From: Lelliottia wanjuensis
Lineage (GTDB): Bacteria > Pseudomonadota > Gammaproteobacteria > Enterobacterales > Enterobacteriaceae
Direction of reading: 5' to 3'
Length of the DNA stretch: 64,000 nt
Assembly: GCF_030238365.1 (NCBI RefSeq)
Contig: NZ_JASSOT010000049.1
Span: 62,001-126,000 of the forward strand
Shown here piece after piece: positions 8,460 through 16,727 of the stretch (position 1 is its first letter; the number at the start of each line of letters is the position of its first letter). A program made the position numbers and the translations under genes. The notes below the pieces were generated by a model that worked only from the letters and a program-made list of their open reading frames with translations, made no database searches and was not told where the DNA came from.

Positions 8460-9362
8460 TTAACCTTTAATTCCGCTGCTGGTTACGCCCTGTACGAAGT
8501 AGCGCTGTGCCAGGAAGAAGACAATGATGGATGGCAGAATGGAGATGCTCGCCATTGCCAGAATTTCGTTCCACGGCGCACCTTCGGTGACGTCGATGGA
8601 CATTTTCAGAGCCAGTGCAATCGGGTATTTGTCCACGCTGTAGACGTAAATCAGCGGCCCGATAAAGTCGTTCATTGACCACATGAACTGGAACAGGGCG
8701 ACGGAGATAATGGCCGGTTTCAGAATCGGTACCACCACGTACCAGAGCACCTGAATTGAGTTACAGCCGTCGATCTGCGCGGCCTCTTCCATGTCACGCG
8801 GCACGCCGCGCAGGAACTGAATCAGCATGAAGACGAAGAATCCCTGAGTGGCAAACGCCAGCGGCAGGTACAGCGGCATATAGCTGTTCAGCATGCCCAT
8901 TTCGCGGAACATCAGGTACTGCGGGATCAGCAGGACCGTGCTCGGCAGCAGCATGGTGGTGATGAGCGTGGCGAACCAGAATTTCTTCCACGGGATCTCG
9001 AAGCGGGCAAAGCCGTACGCCACGATGGTGGAGGAGATAATGGTCAGAATCACTTTCGGGATCACATACTTAAAGGTGTTCAGCATGTAATGACCAAAGT
9101 TGTATTCGGTACCGGTTTTCCAGCCGTTGACGAAGCCGTCCCAGGTGGCGTGGGCGGGCCACAGGCTCAGGGTGGTGAAGATCTCGTGGTTCGGTTTGAA
9201 CGACGCCGAGAACATCCACACCAGCGGATAGAGCATCAGCAGGCCGACAAACAGCAGGATCACGTAGCGAATGCTGGCGTTGATCTTCTCTTTGCGCAGC
9301 GTGCGAGCCACTTCGCGTTCCGCGATGCTTCTCGCCGTGGAGAGTTCCTGAATATCAGCCAT
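8460..9362 (-). CDS. togN: Oligogalacturonide ABC transporter, permease 2
   Basis: Inner-membrane permease of the MalG type with about six spans. The coupling motif that contacts the ATPase is visible as EEAAQIDGCNSIQVLWYVVVP. The reading frame is open upstream to 9548, but the start at 9362 (MADIQELSTAR) is preferred: it follows GGAGG and gives 300 residues, the family length. This start overlaps the togM stop by 8 bp, implying translational coupling. Confidence 0.93.
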   Translation of the reverse strand: MADIQELSTARSIAEREVARTLRKEKINASIRYVILLFVGLLMLYPLVWMFSASFKPNHEIFTTLSLWPAHATWDGFVNGWKTGTEYNFGHYMLNTFKYVIPKVILTIISSTIVAYGFARFEIPWKKFWFATLITTMLLPSTVLLIPQYLMFREMGMLNSYMPLYLPLAFATQGFFVFMLIQFLRGVPRDMEEAAQIDGCNSIQVLWYVVVPILKPAIISVALFQFMWSMNDFIGPLIYVYSVDKYPIALALKMSIDVTEGAPWNEILAMASISILPSIIVFFLAQRYFVQGVTSSGIKG

Positions 9363-10245
9363 TTTTGCCTCCCTTATCGGCGGAGTAGAACACCCAGTAT
9401 TTCGAAGACTTAAAGGCGATAGCGGCGAAGACCGCGACGACCAGGAACAGAACCCAGGCCAGTGCCGCGCCGTAGCCCATATCAAAGTATTTGAAGGCGG
9501 TGTCGTAGATGTAGAGTGAGAACAGATAGGTCGAGTAGGTTGGTCCACCGCCCGTTATCACGTACGGTCCGGTAAACTCCTGGAACGCCTGGGTGGTCTG
9601 CATGATGAAGTTGAAGAAGATCACCGGCGTAATCAGCGGCACGGTCACTTTCATGAACATCTGCCATTTAGACGCACCGTCGATCATTGCCGCTTCATAC
9701 TGAGACTGCGGCACGTTTTGCAGGGCGGCCAGGAAGATGACCATTGCAGAACCAAACTGCCAGACGCGCAGTAAGGTCACGGACATCAGCGCCAGAGAAG
9801 GCTCGCCGAGCCAGTTCACCGGGTCGAGGCCAAATACGCCAATAAAGCTGTTCAGCAGGCCATCAATTGCAAACAGCGCACGCCACAAAACAGCAATGGC
9901 GACGGAGCTGCCGAGGATGGACGGAATATAATAGGCGGTTCGGAAGAATCCTATGCCGCGTAATTTGAAGTTCAGGACAAATGCAATCCCAAGCGCAAAG
10001 GCAAGCTTCAGCGGGATGGTCAAAAATACATACGCAAAGGTCACGCCCATGGATTTCCAGAAGAGCGTATCTTCCGTAAACATGTAGCGGTAATTCTCAA
10101 TGCCGTTAAAAACCGGCGGGCTCATCAGATCGTAATCCGTAAAACTGAGAAAGAACGATGAGACAAAGGGAAACGCGGTAAAGATTATCAACCCGATAAT
10201 GTAGGGTGATATCCACGCTAGCCCCAGCATTTTGTTTTCATTCAT
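9355..10245 (-). CDS. togM: Oligogalacturonide ABC transporter, permease 1
   Basis: Inner-membrane permease of the MalF/UgpA type, 296 residues with six predicted spans and the EAA loop YEAAMIDGASKWQMFMKVTVP. It is the first gene of togM-togN-togA-togB-ogl2. The start is ATG 10245 after AGGTAGG. Two KdgR-like boxes stand 210-300 bp upstream. Family assignment is firm; the substrate is inferred from the operon. Confidence 0.92.
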   Translation of the reverse strand: MNENKMLGLAWISPYIIGLIIFTAFPFVSSFFLSFTDYDLMSPPVFNGIENYRYMFTEDTLFWKSMGVTFAYVFLTIPLKLAFALGIAFVLNFKLRGIGFFRTAYYIPSILGSSVAIAVLWRALFAIDGLLNSFIGVFGLDPVNWLGEPSLALMSVTLLRVWQFGSAMVIFLAALQNVPQSQYEAAMIDGASKWQMFMKVTVPLITPVIFFNFIMQTTQAFQEFTGPYVITGGGPTYSTYLFSLYIYDTAFKYFDMGYGAALAWVLFLVVAVFAAIAFKSSKYWVFYSADKGGKNG

Positions 10246-10455
10246 ACATACCTACCTGGCAATCAATGGTTTAAAACGGAATCTGCTGGTGGTGCTGCTT
10301 CCCGCGTCTCTTTTACGAGACGGGAAAACGTGTGTTCGCTGTGCGTTGCACGAGTGTTACTCCATTTACCTTCTGATTTGTAAGATGTTTTCTAGTTGCC
10401 CTGGTTCGGGAACTTTCAGGGTTTCAAAAACTGACGAACCGCTGTCCTTAATTTG

Positions 10456-10470
10456 TAAAACATCGTTTTA
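10456..10470. promoter_or_regulatory. KdgR-like operator upstream of togM (proximal)
   Basis: TAAAACATCGTTTTA is a near-perfect palindrome of KdgR type, about 210 bp before the togM start. Confidence 0.6.
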
Positions 10471-10531
10471 ATTTATTTTATTGCGATTTGTTTCTGCGTC
10501 ATTCGATAAATGGTGGAAATGTGATCGCGGT

Positions 10532-10548
10532 CGAAACGCTGTTTCAAT
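10532..10548. promoter_or_regulatory. KdgR-like operator upstream of togM (distal), next to a possible CRP site
   Basis: CGAAACGCTGTTTCAAT has a perfect GAAAC-N3-GTTTC core. The sequence TGTGA-TCGCGG-TCGAA at 10520-10535 beside it has one good CRP half-site. KdgR repression with CRP activation is the known logic of pectin genes. Confidence 0.6.
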
Positions 10549-10706
10549 AAGGTGAGGTGGCTGGCAATTTTGACTTTACTGGAGAAGAAAAGCCGAAGGA
10601 GAGAAGAGCGGTGATGGGTCAGACAGGTGTCTTTGTAACATTCAATAACTGGCTGAGACTAACTACCAAATTTCGTAGCACATTCCTCATTTTTTGCAAA
10701 CTAACA

Positions 10707-10735
10707 TTCAGATGATTCTTACTTTCGGGTATCAT
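10707..10735 (+). promoter_or_regulatory. Candidate fepE promoter
   Basis: TTCAGA (10707-10712) and TATCAT (10730-10735) are 17 bp apart, about 53 bp before the fepE start. Confidence 0.5.
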
Positions 10736-10787
10736 CCCTTTTTCCTAACTGTCATTGGCAGAATTTCACTGCAACTTAACCAAAAGA

Positions 10788-11924
10788 ATGAGCAAGTCTG
10801 CTATGGATATCAAAAAAAGCACGGAGCTGCATTTTGCCAGTTATCCTCCCCCGGTCGTTGCCCAGAAAGAAATTGACCTGCTGGGTCTGTTCGACATCTT
10901 ATTTGCCGCCAGAAAGCGGATTATCGCCGTCGTTTTTGCCTTTGCTATGGTGGGTCTCATCGCGTCCTTCCTGATGCCGCAAAAGTGGACCAGTAAAGCG
11001 GTGGTCACGGCCGCAGAACAAACACAGTGGAGTGAAGTGCAGAGAATGCTCGTCGCGCTGCAGGTGCTGGACGTGGATATCAGCGTGAAGCGCTCGGACA
11101 TCTTTAACCTGTTTATCAAAAAGTTTCAGTCCCAGTCGCTGCTGGAAGAGTATCTCAAGAGTTCACCGTTCGTGATGGCGCAGCTGAAAGACGCCGACAT
11201 CGATCCGCAGGACTTACACCGCGCGGCGGTCAATATTGCTGAACGCATGACCGCCATCGACAACGCGGCGGGCAAAAATGCCGAGAAAGCGCCGTACACC
11301 TCCTGGACATTGAGCTTCAGCGCCCCGACGGCAGAAGATGCTCAGATTGTGCTGAAAGGGTATATCGACTACATCTCCGCCATCGTTGAGCAAGAGACGA
11401 TGCTCAACGTGCGAAACGCCCTGGCGCTGAAAACGCAGATGGAAAAAGAGCGTCTGGAGCTGGATCGGGTTCGCCTGACGACGATCCATAACACCAACGT
11501 TCAGCGCCTCAACTATTCGCTGGAAGTGGCGAACGCCGCCGGGATCAAAAAGCCGGTTTACAGCAACGGTCAGGCGGTCAAAGACGATCCGGATTACTCC
11601 GTTGCGCTGGGCGCGGACGGTATCGCGCAGAAGCTGCAGATTGAGAAATCCCTGAAAGATGTGGCCGAGCTGAATGCCGATTTCCAGAACCGCGAATATC
11701 ACCTGGCGCAGCTCGAAAAGCTCTCCATCAACGATGTGAATTTCGAACCGTTCAAGTATCAGCTTTCGCCGTCGATACCGGTGAAGAAAGACGGTCCGGG
11801 TAAATCCCTGATTGTCATTCTGGCCGCTCTGGTCGGCGGAATCCTGGCCTGCGGTAGCATCCTGGTGCGTGAAGCCATGCTTGCGCGCTCACCGATGCCA
11901 GAGCCTGAGCTGGCGACGAATTAA
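10788..11924 (+). CDS. fepE: LPS O-antigen chain-length regulator FepE (Wzz family)
   Basis: Polysaccharide co-polymerase of the inner membrane that sets very long O-antigen chain length. The 378 residues contain an N-terminal cytoplasmic segment, a membrane span (about 42-62, ending before SFLMPQKWTS), a long periplasmic coiled region and a C-terminal span (about 340-362) after the Pro-rich SPSIPVKKDGPGK. Blocks such as NAAGIKKPVYSNGQAVKDDP match E. coli FepE as I recall it. An upstream TTG at 10755 is open but ATG 10788 matches the FepE N-terminus. In E. coli fepE lies in the enterobactin region; here it sits between kdgF and togM. Confidence 0.9.
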   Translation: MSKSAMDIKKSTELHFASYPPPVVAQKEIDLLGLFDILFAARKRIIAVVFAFAMVGLIASFLMPQKWTSKAVVTAAEQTQWSEVQRMLVALQVLDVDISVKRSDIFNLFIKKFQSQSLLEEYLKSSPFVMAQLKDADIDPQDLHRAAVNIAERMTAIDNAAGKNAEKAPYTSWTLSFSAPTAEDAQIVLKGYIDYISAIVEQETMLNVRNALALKTQMEKERLELDRVRLTTIHNTNVQRLNYSLEVANAAGIKKPVYSNGQAVKDDPDYSVALGADGIAQKLQIEKSLKDVAELNADFQNREYHLAQLEKLSINDVNFEPFKYQLSPSIPVKKDGPGKSLIVILAALVGGILACGSILVREAMLARSPMPEPELATN

Positions 11925-11943
11925 GTTTTAGCTGTAACGAGGA

Positions 11944-11969
11944 GGGCGGGTGAAAAACCGCCCTTTTTT
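11944..11969 (+). terminator. Terminator of fepE
   Basis: GGGCGG...CCGCCC stem with a GTGAAAAA loop and a six-T tract, just before the convergent kdgF end. Confidence 0.88.
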
Positions 11970-11971
11970 AT

Positions 11972-12295
11972 TTATTGCAGAAAATCTTCGCGCACCGGCG
12001 TGAAGGTATCCAGCAGCGTGCCGGGTTTCAGGCACACGCAGCCGTGCATCACGTGCGGTTCTTTATAAAGCGTATCGCCCGCCGTCACCACGTGCTTCTC
12101 ATCGCCAATAGTGAATTCAAATTCGCCGGACAGTACGTAGGTCAGCTGTTCGTGCGGATGGTTGTGCATCGGGCCGATCGCGCCCTGCTCAAAATTGACC
12201 TCTACCGCCATCATTTTGCCGTCATGCGCCAGAATACGACGCGTCACGCCATTGCCCAGATCCTCAAGCCGTGTCTCTTTGTGGAAAATAAACAT
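11972..12295 (-). CDS. kdgF: Pectin degradation protein KdgF (cupin)
   Basis: Small cytoplasmic cupin that speeds linearisation of unsaturated 4,5-galacturonate (from Ogl) to the open-chain keto form used by KduI. The 107 residues are the family size. The metal site is visible as H44, H46 and Q50 in MHNHPHEQ with H84 later, and the C-terminal D96 and R102 region (LLDTFTPVRED) matches KdgF active-site positions. AGGAC precedes the ATG, and a KdgR-like palindrome lies immediately upstream. It is a single-gene unit, convergent with fepE and divergent from ygeA. Confidence 0.92.
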   Translation of the reverse strand: MFIFHKETRLEDLGNGVTRRILAHDGKMMAVEVNFEQGAIGPMHNHPHEQLTYVLSGEFEFTIGDEKHVVTAGDTLYKEPHVMHGCVCLKPGTLLDTFTPVREDFLQ

Positions 12296-12313
12296 CGTCG
12301 TTTTTGTCCTTAT

Positions 12314-12333
12314 AGTGAAACATTGTTTTAATT
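12314..12333. promoter_or_regulatory. KdgR-like operator in front of kdgF
   Basis: AGTGAAACATTGTTTTAATT is among the best KdgR-type boxes in the window, 19 bp upstream of the kdgF ATG and close to its ribosome site. Confidence 0.68.
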
Positions 12334-12431
12334 AATTTATCCCACTGCGACTGAAAAGGAAACGGCAAGCCAAATAACTGGAAACAGGATCACAAGTTTG
12401 CTTCACTGGGGGAAAGCGAAAAGGAGAGAAG

Positions 12432-13124
12432 ATGAAAACGATCGGTCTGCTGGGCGGAATGAGCTGGGAATCGACCATCCCTTATTACCGCCTGATTAAC
12501 GAAGGTATCAAACAGCGTCTCGGCGGCCTACATTCGGCGAGCCTTTTACTGCACAGCGTCGATTTCCACGAGATTGAAGCCTGTCAGGCGAGCGGGGAAT
12601 GGGAGAAAGCGGGTGAGATTCTGGCGCAGGCGGCGCTGGGGCTGCAGCGCGCGGGGGCGGAAGGCATTTTGCTCTGTACCAATACCATGCACAAAGTGGC
12701 GTCACAGATTGAGGAACGCTGTTCGCTGCCGTTCCTGCACATCGCTGATGCCACCGGCCGCGCCATTGCCGCCAGCGGGATGAAACGCGTCGCGCTACTC
12801 GGCACGCGCTATACCATGGAGCAGGATTTCTATCGCGGGCGGCTGGAATCACAGTTCGGCATTGAAAGTCTGGTCCCGGATGAAGCCGACCGGGCGCGCA
12901 TCAACCAGATCATCTTTGAAGAGCTGTGCCTCGGGACGTTCAGCGACGCTTCGCGCCACTACTATCTCAGCGTGATTGATAAACTGGCGAAGCAGGGCGC
13001 ACAAGGGGTGATCTTCGGCTGCACGGAGATTGGCCTGCTGGTGCCGGCCGATGAAAGCGCGCTCCCGGTATTCGATACCACGGCGATCCATGCCGTCGAT
13101 GCGGTCGAATTTATGCTCTCGTAA
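12432..13124 (+). CDS. ygeA: Aspartate/glutamate racemase family amino acid racemase
   Basis: Cytoplasmic PLP-independent racemase, 230 residues as in E. coli YgeA (RacD). The two half-domains each carry the expected active-site segment: LCTNTMH (C82-T83) and FGCTEIG (C198). [15 protein letters not shown] is the family start; AGGAG precedes the ATG. Its product in vivo is not established from sequence. It is convergent with lysR with 4 bp between stops. In E. coli it neighbours araE; here the tog/kdgF block intervenes. Confidence 0.93.
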   Translation: MKTIGLLGGMSWESTIPYYRLINEGIKQRLGGLHSASLLLHSVDFHEIEACQASGEWEKAGEILAQAALGLQRAGAEGILLCTNTMHKVASQIEERCSLPFLHIADATGRAIAASGMKRVALLGTRYTMEQDFYRGRLESQFGIESLVPDEADRARINQIIFEELCLGTFSDASRHYYLSVIDKLAKQGAQGVIFGCTEIGLLVPADESALPVFDTTAIHAVDAVEFMLS

Positions 13125-13128
13125 TGCC

Positions 13129-14049
13129 TTAGCTTTCAAGGTCCGGCAAGCGCTGGGCGATCTGGCGGGAATGGGCCACTAAATGCTCTGTAAACGCCTC
13201 AACCAGCGCCGATACCGGGCGATGCAGCGGGCGAATCAGGCTCACGGTGAAAGGCACGGAAATGCTGAAGCGGCGGATCACAACTCCGCTGCCAGCGTAG
13301 TCCAGTGCCGTGAGCGGGTTCACCACCGCAATCCCCACGCCCGCGCGCACCATCGCGCAGATGGACGCCGCGCTGTGGGTCTCCACCACCATGCGCCGTT
13401 TCACCTGATGTTCCAGGAACAACGTATCCAGTAGCTGCCGATAGCTGTCGGTTTGCGACAGGCTGATATAGTTTTCGCCGTGAAAATCCGCAGGCGTTAA
13501 TACGCTTTTGCTGGCGAGGTGATGGCCCTCGGGCAGCACGCAGACTTCATCCAGCGACAGCAGCTCGGTGCGCTCGGTTCCCGCTGGCGTGGCGAGCGTT
13601 TCGGTCAGGCCTAAATCGTGGCGCTGGGCGGAGAGCCACTCTTCAAGCAGGGGTGATTCCTGCGGTACGATAGTGAGATTGACGTCGGGATAGCGGGCGA
13701 GAAACGGCTGAAGCAGCTGGGGCAGGAACGACTGCGAAAAGACCGGCAGACAGACAATCGACAGCTCGCCCTGGCGGAACTCCCGCAGGCTCTCTGCCGC
13801 GCTGACGATGCGGTCCAGGCCGTACCAGGAACGCTGAACTTCCTCGAACAACCGCAAACCCTGCACCGTCGGATGTAATCGCCCGCGCGTGCGCGCGAAC
13901 AGCGTCAAACCCAACACTTTTTCAAACCGCGCCAGTTCGCGGCTGACCGTCGGCTGTGAGGTGTGCAGCATCTGCGCGGCTTCCGTCAGATTGCCGGTGG
14001 TCATCACCGCGTGAAAAATCTCGATATGACGTAGGTTAACGGCGGGCAT
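13129..14049 (-). CDS. lysR: Transcriptional activator of lysA
   Basis: LysR-type regulator, 306 residues: N-terminal winged helix (AAQMLHTSQPTVSRELARFE, about 20-39) and a periplasmic-binding-like effector domain. It activates lysA, transcribed divergently 124 bp away, with diaminopimelate as inducer and lysine as antagonist (known for E. coli LysR). It is a few residues shorter at the C-terminus than the 311-residue E. coli protein. Confidence 0.95.
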   Translation of the reverse strand: MPAVNLRHIEIFHAVMTTGNLTEAAQMLHTSQPTVSRELARFEKVLGLTLFARTRGRLHPTVQGLRLFEEVQRSWYGLDRIVSAAESLREFRQGELSIVCLPVFSQSFLPQLLQPFLARYPDVNLTIVPQESPLLEEWLSAQRHDLGLTETLATPAGTERTELLSLDEVCVLPEGHHLASKSVLTPADFHGENYISLSQTDSYRQLLDTLFLEHQVKRRMVVETHSAASICAMVRAGVGIAVVNPLTALDYAGSGVVIRRFSISVPFTVSLIRPLHRPVSALVEAFTEHLVAHSRQIAQRLPDLES

Positions 14050-14173
14050 AGGACACCTGTTTTGTTATCGGTAAGCCATATCATTTTTGCATAGACTCAC
14101 GATAAAACGATATTTTTTATTCGCTTTCGCCTGTGGCGTAATAATAAAAAAATGACGTCACCCGGAGAACACC

Positions 14174-15436
14174 ATGCCACGCCCGCTGAACAGTACTGAT
14201 ACCGATCTGAACGCCGAAAACCTGCTGCGCTTACCCGCCGAGTTTGGTTGCCCGGTCTGGGTTTACGACGCGCAGATCGTTCGCGAAAAGATCGCGGCAC
14301 TGCATCAGTTTGACGTGGTGCGTTTCGCCCAGAAGGCCTGTTCGAACATCCATATTCTGCGTCTGATGCGCGAGCAGGGCGTCAAAGTGGACTCCGTTTC
14401 GCTGGGCGAAATCGAACGCGCGCTGGCGGCCGGGTACGACCCGAAAACCGACAGCGATGCAATTGTCTTTACCGCCGACCTGATCGATAGCGCGACGCTC
14501 ACACGCGTGCATGAACTGCAAATTCCGGTAAACGCCGGTTCCGTGGATATGCTGGAACAGCTGGGGCAAGTCTCACCCGGCCACCGCGTGTGGCTGCGCG
14601 TGAATCCTGGCTTTGGTCACGGCCACAGCCAGAAAACCAATACCGGCGGAGAGAACAGCAAACACGGCATCTGGTATGCCGATCTGCCAGCCGCGCTGGA
14701 AGTCTTGCAACGCTACAACCTGACGCTGGTAGGCATCCACATGCACATCGGTTCTGGTGTGGATTATGGTCATCTTGAGCAGGTGTGCGGCGCGATGGTG
14801 CGCCAGGTGATTGAATTTGGTCAGGATCTGGAGGCGATCTCCGCCGGTGGCGGTCTGTCGATCCCGTATCGCGAAGGCGAAGAGGCGATCGACACCGATC
14901 ACTACTACGGCCTGTGGAGTGCGGCGCGCGACAAAATTGCCGCCCATCTGGGACATGCGGTCAAACTGGAAATCGAACCGGGACGTTTCCTGGTGGCGGA
15001 ATCCGGCGTGCTGGTGACGCAGGTGCGCAGTGTGAAAGCGATGGGCAGCCGTCACTTCGTGCTGGTCGATGCAGGCTTTAACGATCTAATGCGCCCGGCG
15101 ATGTACGGCAGCTATCACCACATTACGGCCCTGGCGGCGGACGGTCGCGATTTAACCCAGGCTCCGCGTGTCGAAACCGTGGTCGCCGGTCCGCTGTGTG
15201 AGTCGGGCGATGTGTTTACTCAGCAGGAGGGCGGCAAAGTGGAAACCCGCGCGCTGCCTGCCGTCCAGCCTGGTGACTATCTGGTGCTGCACGATACGGG
15301 CGCGTACGGGGCGTCGATGTCGTCGAACTACAACAGCCGCCCGCTGCTGCCGGAAGTGCTGTTTGACCACGGCGTGGCGCGACTGATTCGCCGTCGCCAG
15401 ACCATCGAAGAGCTGCTCGCGCTCGAACTATTTTGA
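14174..15436 (+). CDS. lysA: Diaminopimelate decarboxylase
   Basis: PLP enzyme (alanine-racemase fold III) converting meso-diaminopimelate to L-lysine. The 420 residues show the PLP Lys in RFAQKACSN, the phosphate-binding GGGLSIPYREGE, the ExGR element IEPGRFLVAESG and CESGDVF with the catalytic Cys. GGAG lies before the ATG. It is divergent from lysR. Its last 9 bp overlap the 3' end of the convergent LacI-family gene, the left edge of the inserted beta-glucoside cassette. Confidence 0.97.
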   Translation: MPRPLNSTDTDLNAENLLRLPAEFGCPVWVYDAQIVREKIAALHQFDVVRFAQKACSNIHILRLMREQGVKVDSVSLGEIERALAAGYDPKTDSDAIVFTADLIDSATLTRVHELQIPVNAGSVDMLEQLGQVSPGHRVWLRVNPGFGHGHSQKTNTGGENSKHGIWYADLPAALEVLQRYNLTLVGIHMHIGSGVDYGHLEQVCGAMVRQVIEFGQDLEAISAGGGLSIPYREGEEAIDTDHYYGLWSAARDKIAAHLGHAVKLEIEPGRFLVAESGVLVTQVRSVKAMGSRHFVLVDAGFNDLMRPAMYGSYHHITALAADGRDLTQAPRVETVVAGPLCESGDVFTQQEGGKVETRALPAVQPGDYLVLHDTGAYGASMSSNYNSRPLLPEVLFDHGVARLIRRRQTIEELLALELF

Positions 15437-16444
15437 TGCGTAGTACGGGCCTGTCGTTATCGAATCGCGGATCATCAGCGTACCGGTAAACGGCGGGATC
15501 GTCTCGATCGGCTGGTTGTTCGCCAGCCGAACCGCCTGATCGATTGCCGTGACGATCATATTATCGATCGGCAGATAGACGGTCGAGAGGGCGGGCTCCA
15601 GCCATTTTGCGCTTGGCGCATCGTCAAAGCCAAACAGCGAAATATCCTGCGGAATACGCAGCCCGGCCTGATGCATCGCTTTGGACGACCCGAGCGCCAT
15701 ATCATCGTTACAGGCAAACAGGGCGGTGAACGGCACCTTTTCTTTCAGCAGCTCGTTGCACAGCTCATACCCCCGCGTCATTCCCGCATCGCCATATTTC
15801 ACCCGCCTGTCGTCCCAGGCAATGCCGTGTTTTTCCAGCGCCTGGCGATAGCCCATCAGGCGCGCTTTGCCCGTTGGCGTATGGATCGGGACTGTAATAC
15901 AGGCGATCTCCCGGTGGCCCTGGCTAATCAGATAATCCACGGCCTTAAACGCAGAGTCCTGCTGCTCGAAGAACACGCAGCGATCGCGCGCCAGGCTGAC
16001 GTCACGGTTGATCACCACCAGCGGCATTTTCACGCTGTTGATGAGTTTCATGATCGCCTTTTCACTCATATAACGCGTGTAGAGCACGATGGCGTCGCAC
16101 TGGCGGTCGGCCAGCATCTGCACCGCTTGCTCTTCACGCTCGGGCGCGTCGTGACCATCGGTCACAATCAGCTGCTTGCCGTGGGTTTCGGTCTGGCGCG
16201 AGGCCTGTTGTAACAGACGACCAAAGTAAAAACCGTCAAAGGTTGAGACCACCAGACCAATGCTGTTGCTGGTCTGGTTCGCCAGCGATTGCGCGAGAAA
16301 ATTCGGGCGATAGCCCAGCTCTTCCATCGCGTTAAACACCTGCTGCCGCGTACTCTCTTTCACCTGACCTGTGCCATTCAGCACGCGCGACACGGTGGCT
16401 TTCGACACGCCCGCGCGTAATGAGACATCCAGCATTGTTGCCAT
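15428..16444 (-). CDS. LacI-family transcriptional regulator of beta-glucoside cassette
   Basis: DNA-binding repressor of the AscG/LacI type, 338 residues. The N-terminal helix-turn-helix and hinge are visible (TMLDVSLRAGVSKATVSRVL), followed by the ligand-binding core with FDGFYFGRLL and FACNDDMALGSSKAM. The frame extends to 16459, but ATG 16444 is preferred because AGGA lies just upstream and it gives the usual LacI N-terminus. It is divergent from the EIIC gene across 283 bp and is the likely local regulator. The cognate sugar is unknown. It overlaps lysA by 9 bp at the 3' end. Confidence 0.88.
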   Translation of the reverse strand: MATMLDVSLRAGVSKATVSRVLNGTGQVKESTRQQVFNAMEELGYRPNFLAQSLANQTSNSIGLVVSTFDGFYFGRLLQQASRQTETHGKQLIVTDGHDAPEREEQAVQMLADRQCDAIVLYTRYMSEKAIMKLINSVKMPLVVINRDVSLARDRCVFFEQQDSAFKAVDYLISQGHREIACITVPIHTPTGKARLMGYRQALEKHGIAWDDRRVKYGDAGMTRGYELCNELLKEKVPFTALFACNDDMALGSSKAMHQAGLRIPQDISLFGFDDAPSAKWLEPALSTVYLPIDNMIVTAIDQAVRLANNQPIETIPPFTGTLMIRDSITTGPYYASK

Positions 16445-16562
16445 TAGACATTCCTGCATTCACGTAATCGCCCGCAGTTTATCACAGACCCTCAGGCGCA
16501 TAAGCGAGGCGGGACGCGGAAAATCCCTGTCGGGATCACGGTTCAGCATAAAACGGGGTAAG

Positions 16563-16574
16563 TGGCATACCAAA
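16563..16574. promoter_or_regulatory. Left arm of 12-bp inverted repeat (operator candidate)
   Basis: TGGCATACCAAA-type sequence that is the exact reverse complement of 16655-16666. A third related element, TTTGGAATACC, lies at 16592-16602. Confidence 0.55.
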
Positions 16575-16654
16575 GTGGTGAAATATCATGATTTGGAATA
16601 CCTCTGGCCGCACTGAGAGTTCAGTCACAGAACAATAAATCACCAGAAGCTATT

Positions 16655-16667
16655 TTTGGTATGCCAA
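16655..16667. promoter_or_regulatory. Right arm of 12-bp inverted repeat (operator candidate)
   Basis: TTTGGTATGCCAA is itself nearly palindromic (TTGG-TATG-CCAA), the form bound by FadR/UxuR-type GntR regulators. It lies about 60 bp before the EIIC start, so the GntR regulator at 19553 could act here. Confidence 0.55.
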
Positions 16668-16727
16668 TAGTATTCGGCTATCCACCTTATTCGACAGATA
16701 AAAGCCCTTTTACTGAGGTAATACCTA

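Larger units (their letters stand above)
10246..10787. promoter_or_regulatory. togM / fepE divergent intergenic region
   Basis: This 540-bp stretch holds the togM leader (10246-10455), two KdgR-like boxes and the fepE promoter. No convincing ORF or RNA gene was seen. The long togM leader has no obvious terminator hairpin. Confidence 0.5.

Noticed and set aside
14050-14173. Lysine riboswitch before lysA
   Set aside because: Only 124 bp separate divergent lysR and lysA, and no lysine-aptamer sequence or terminator is visible; control is by LysR.
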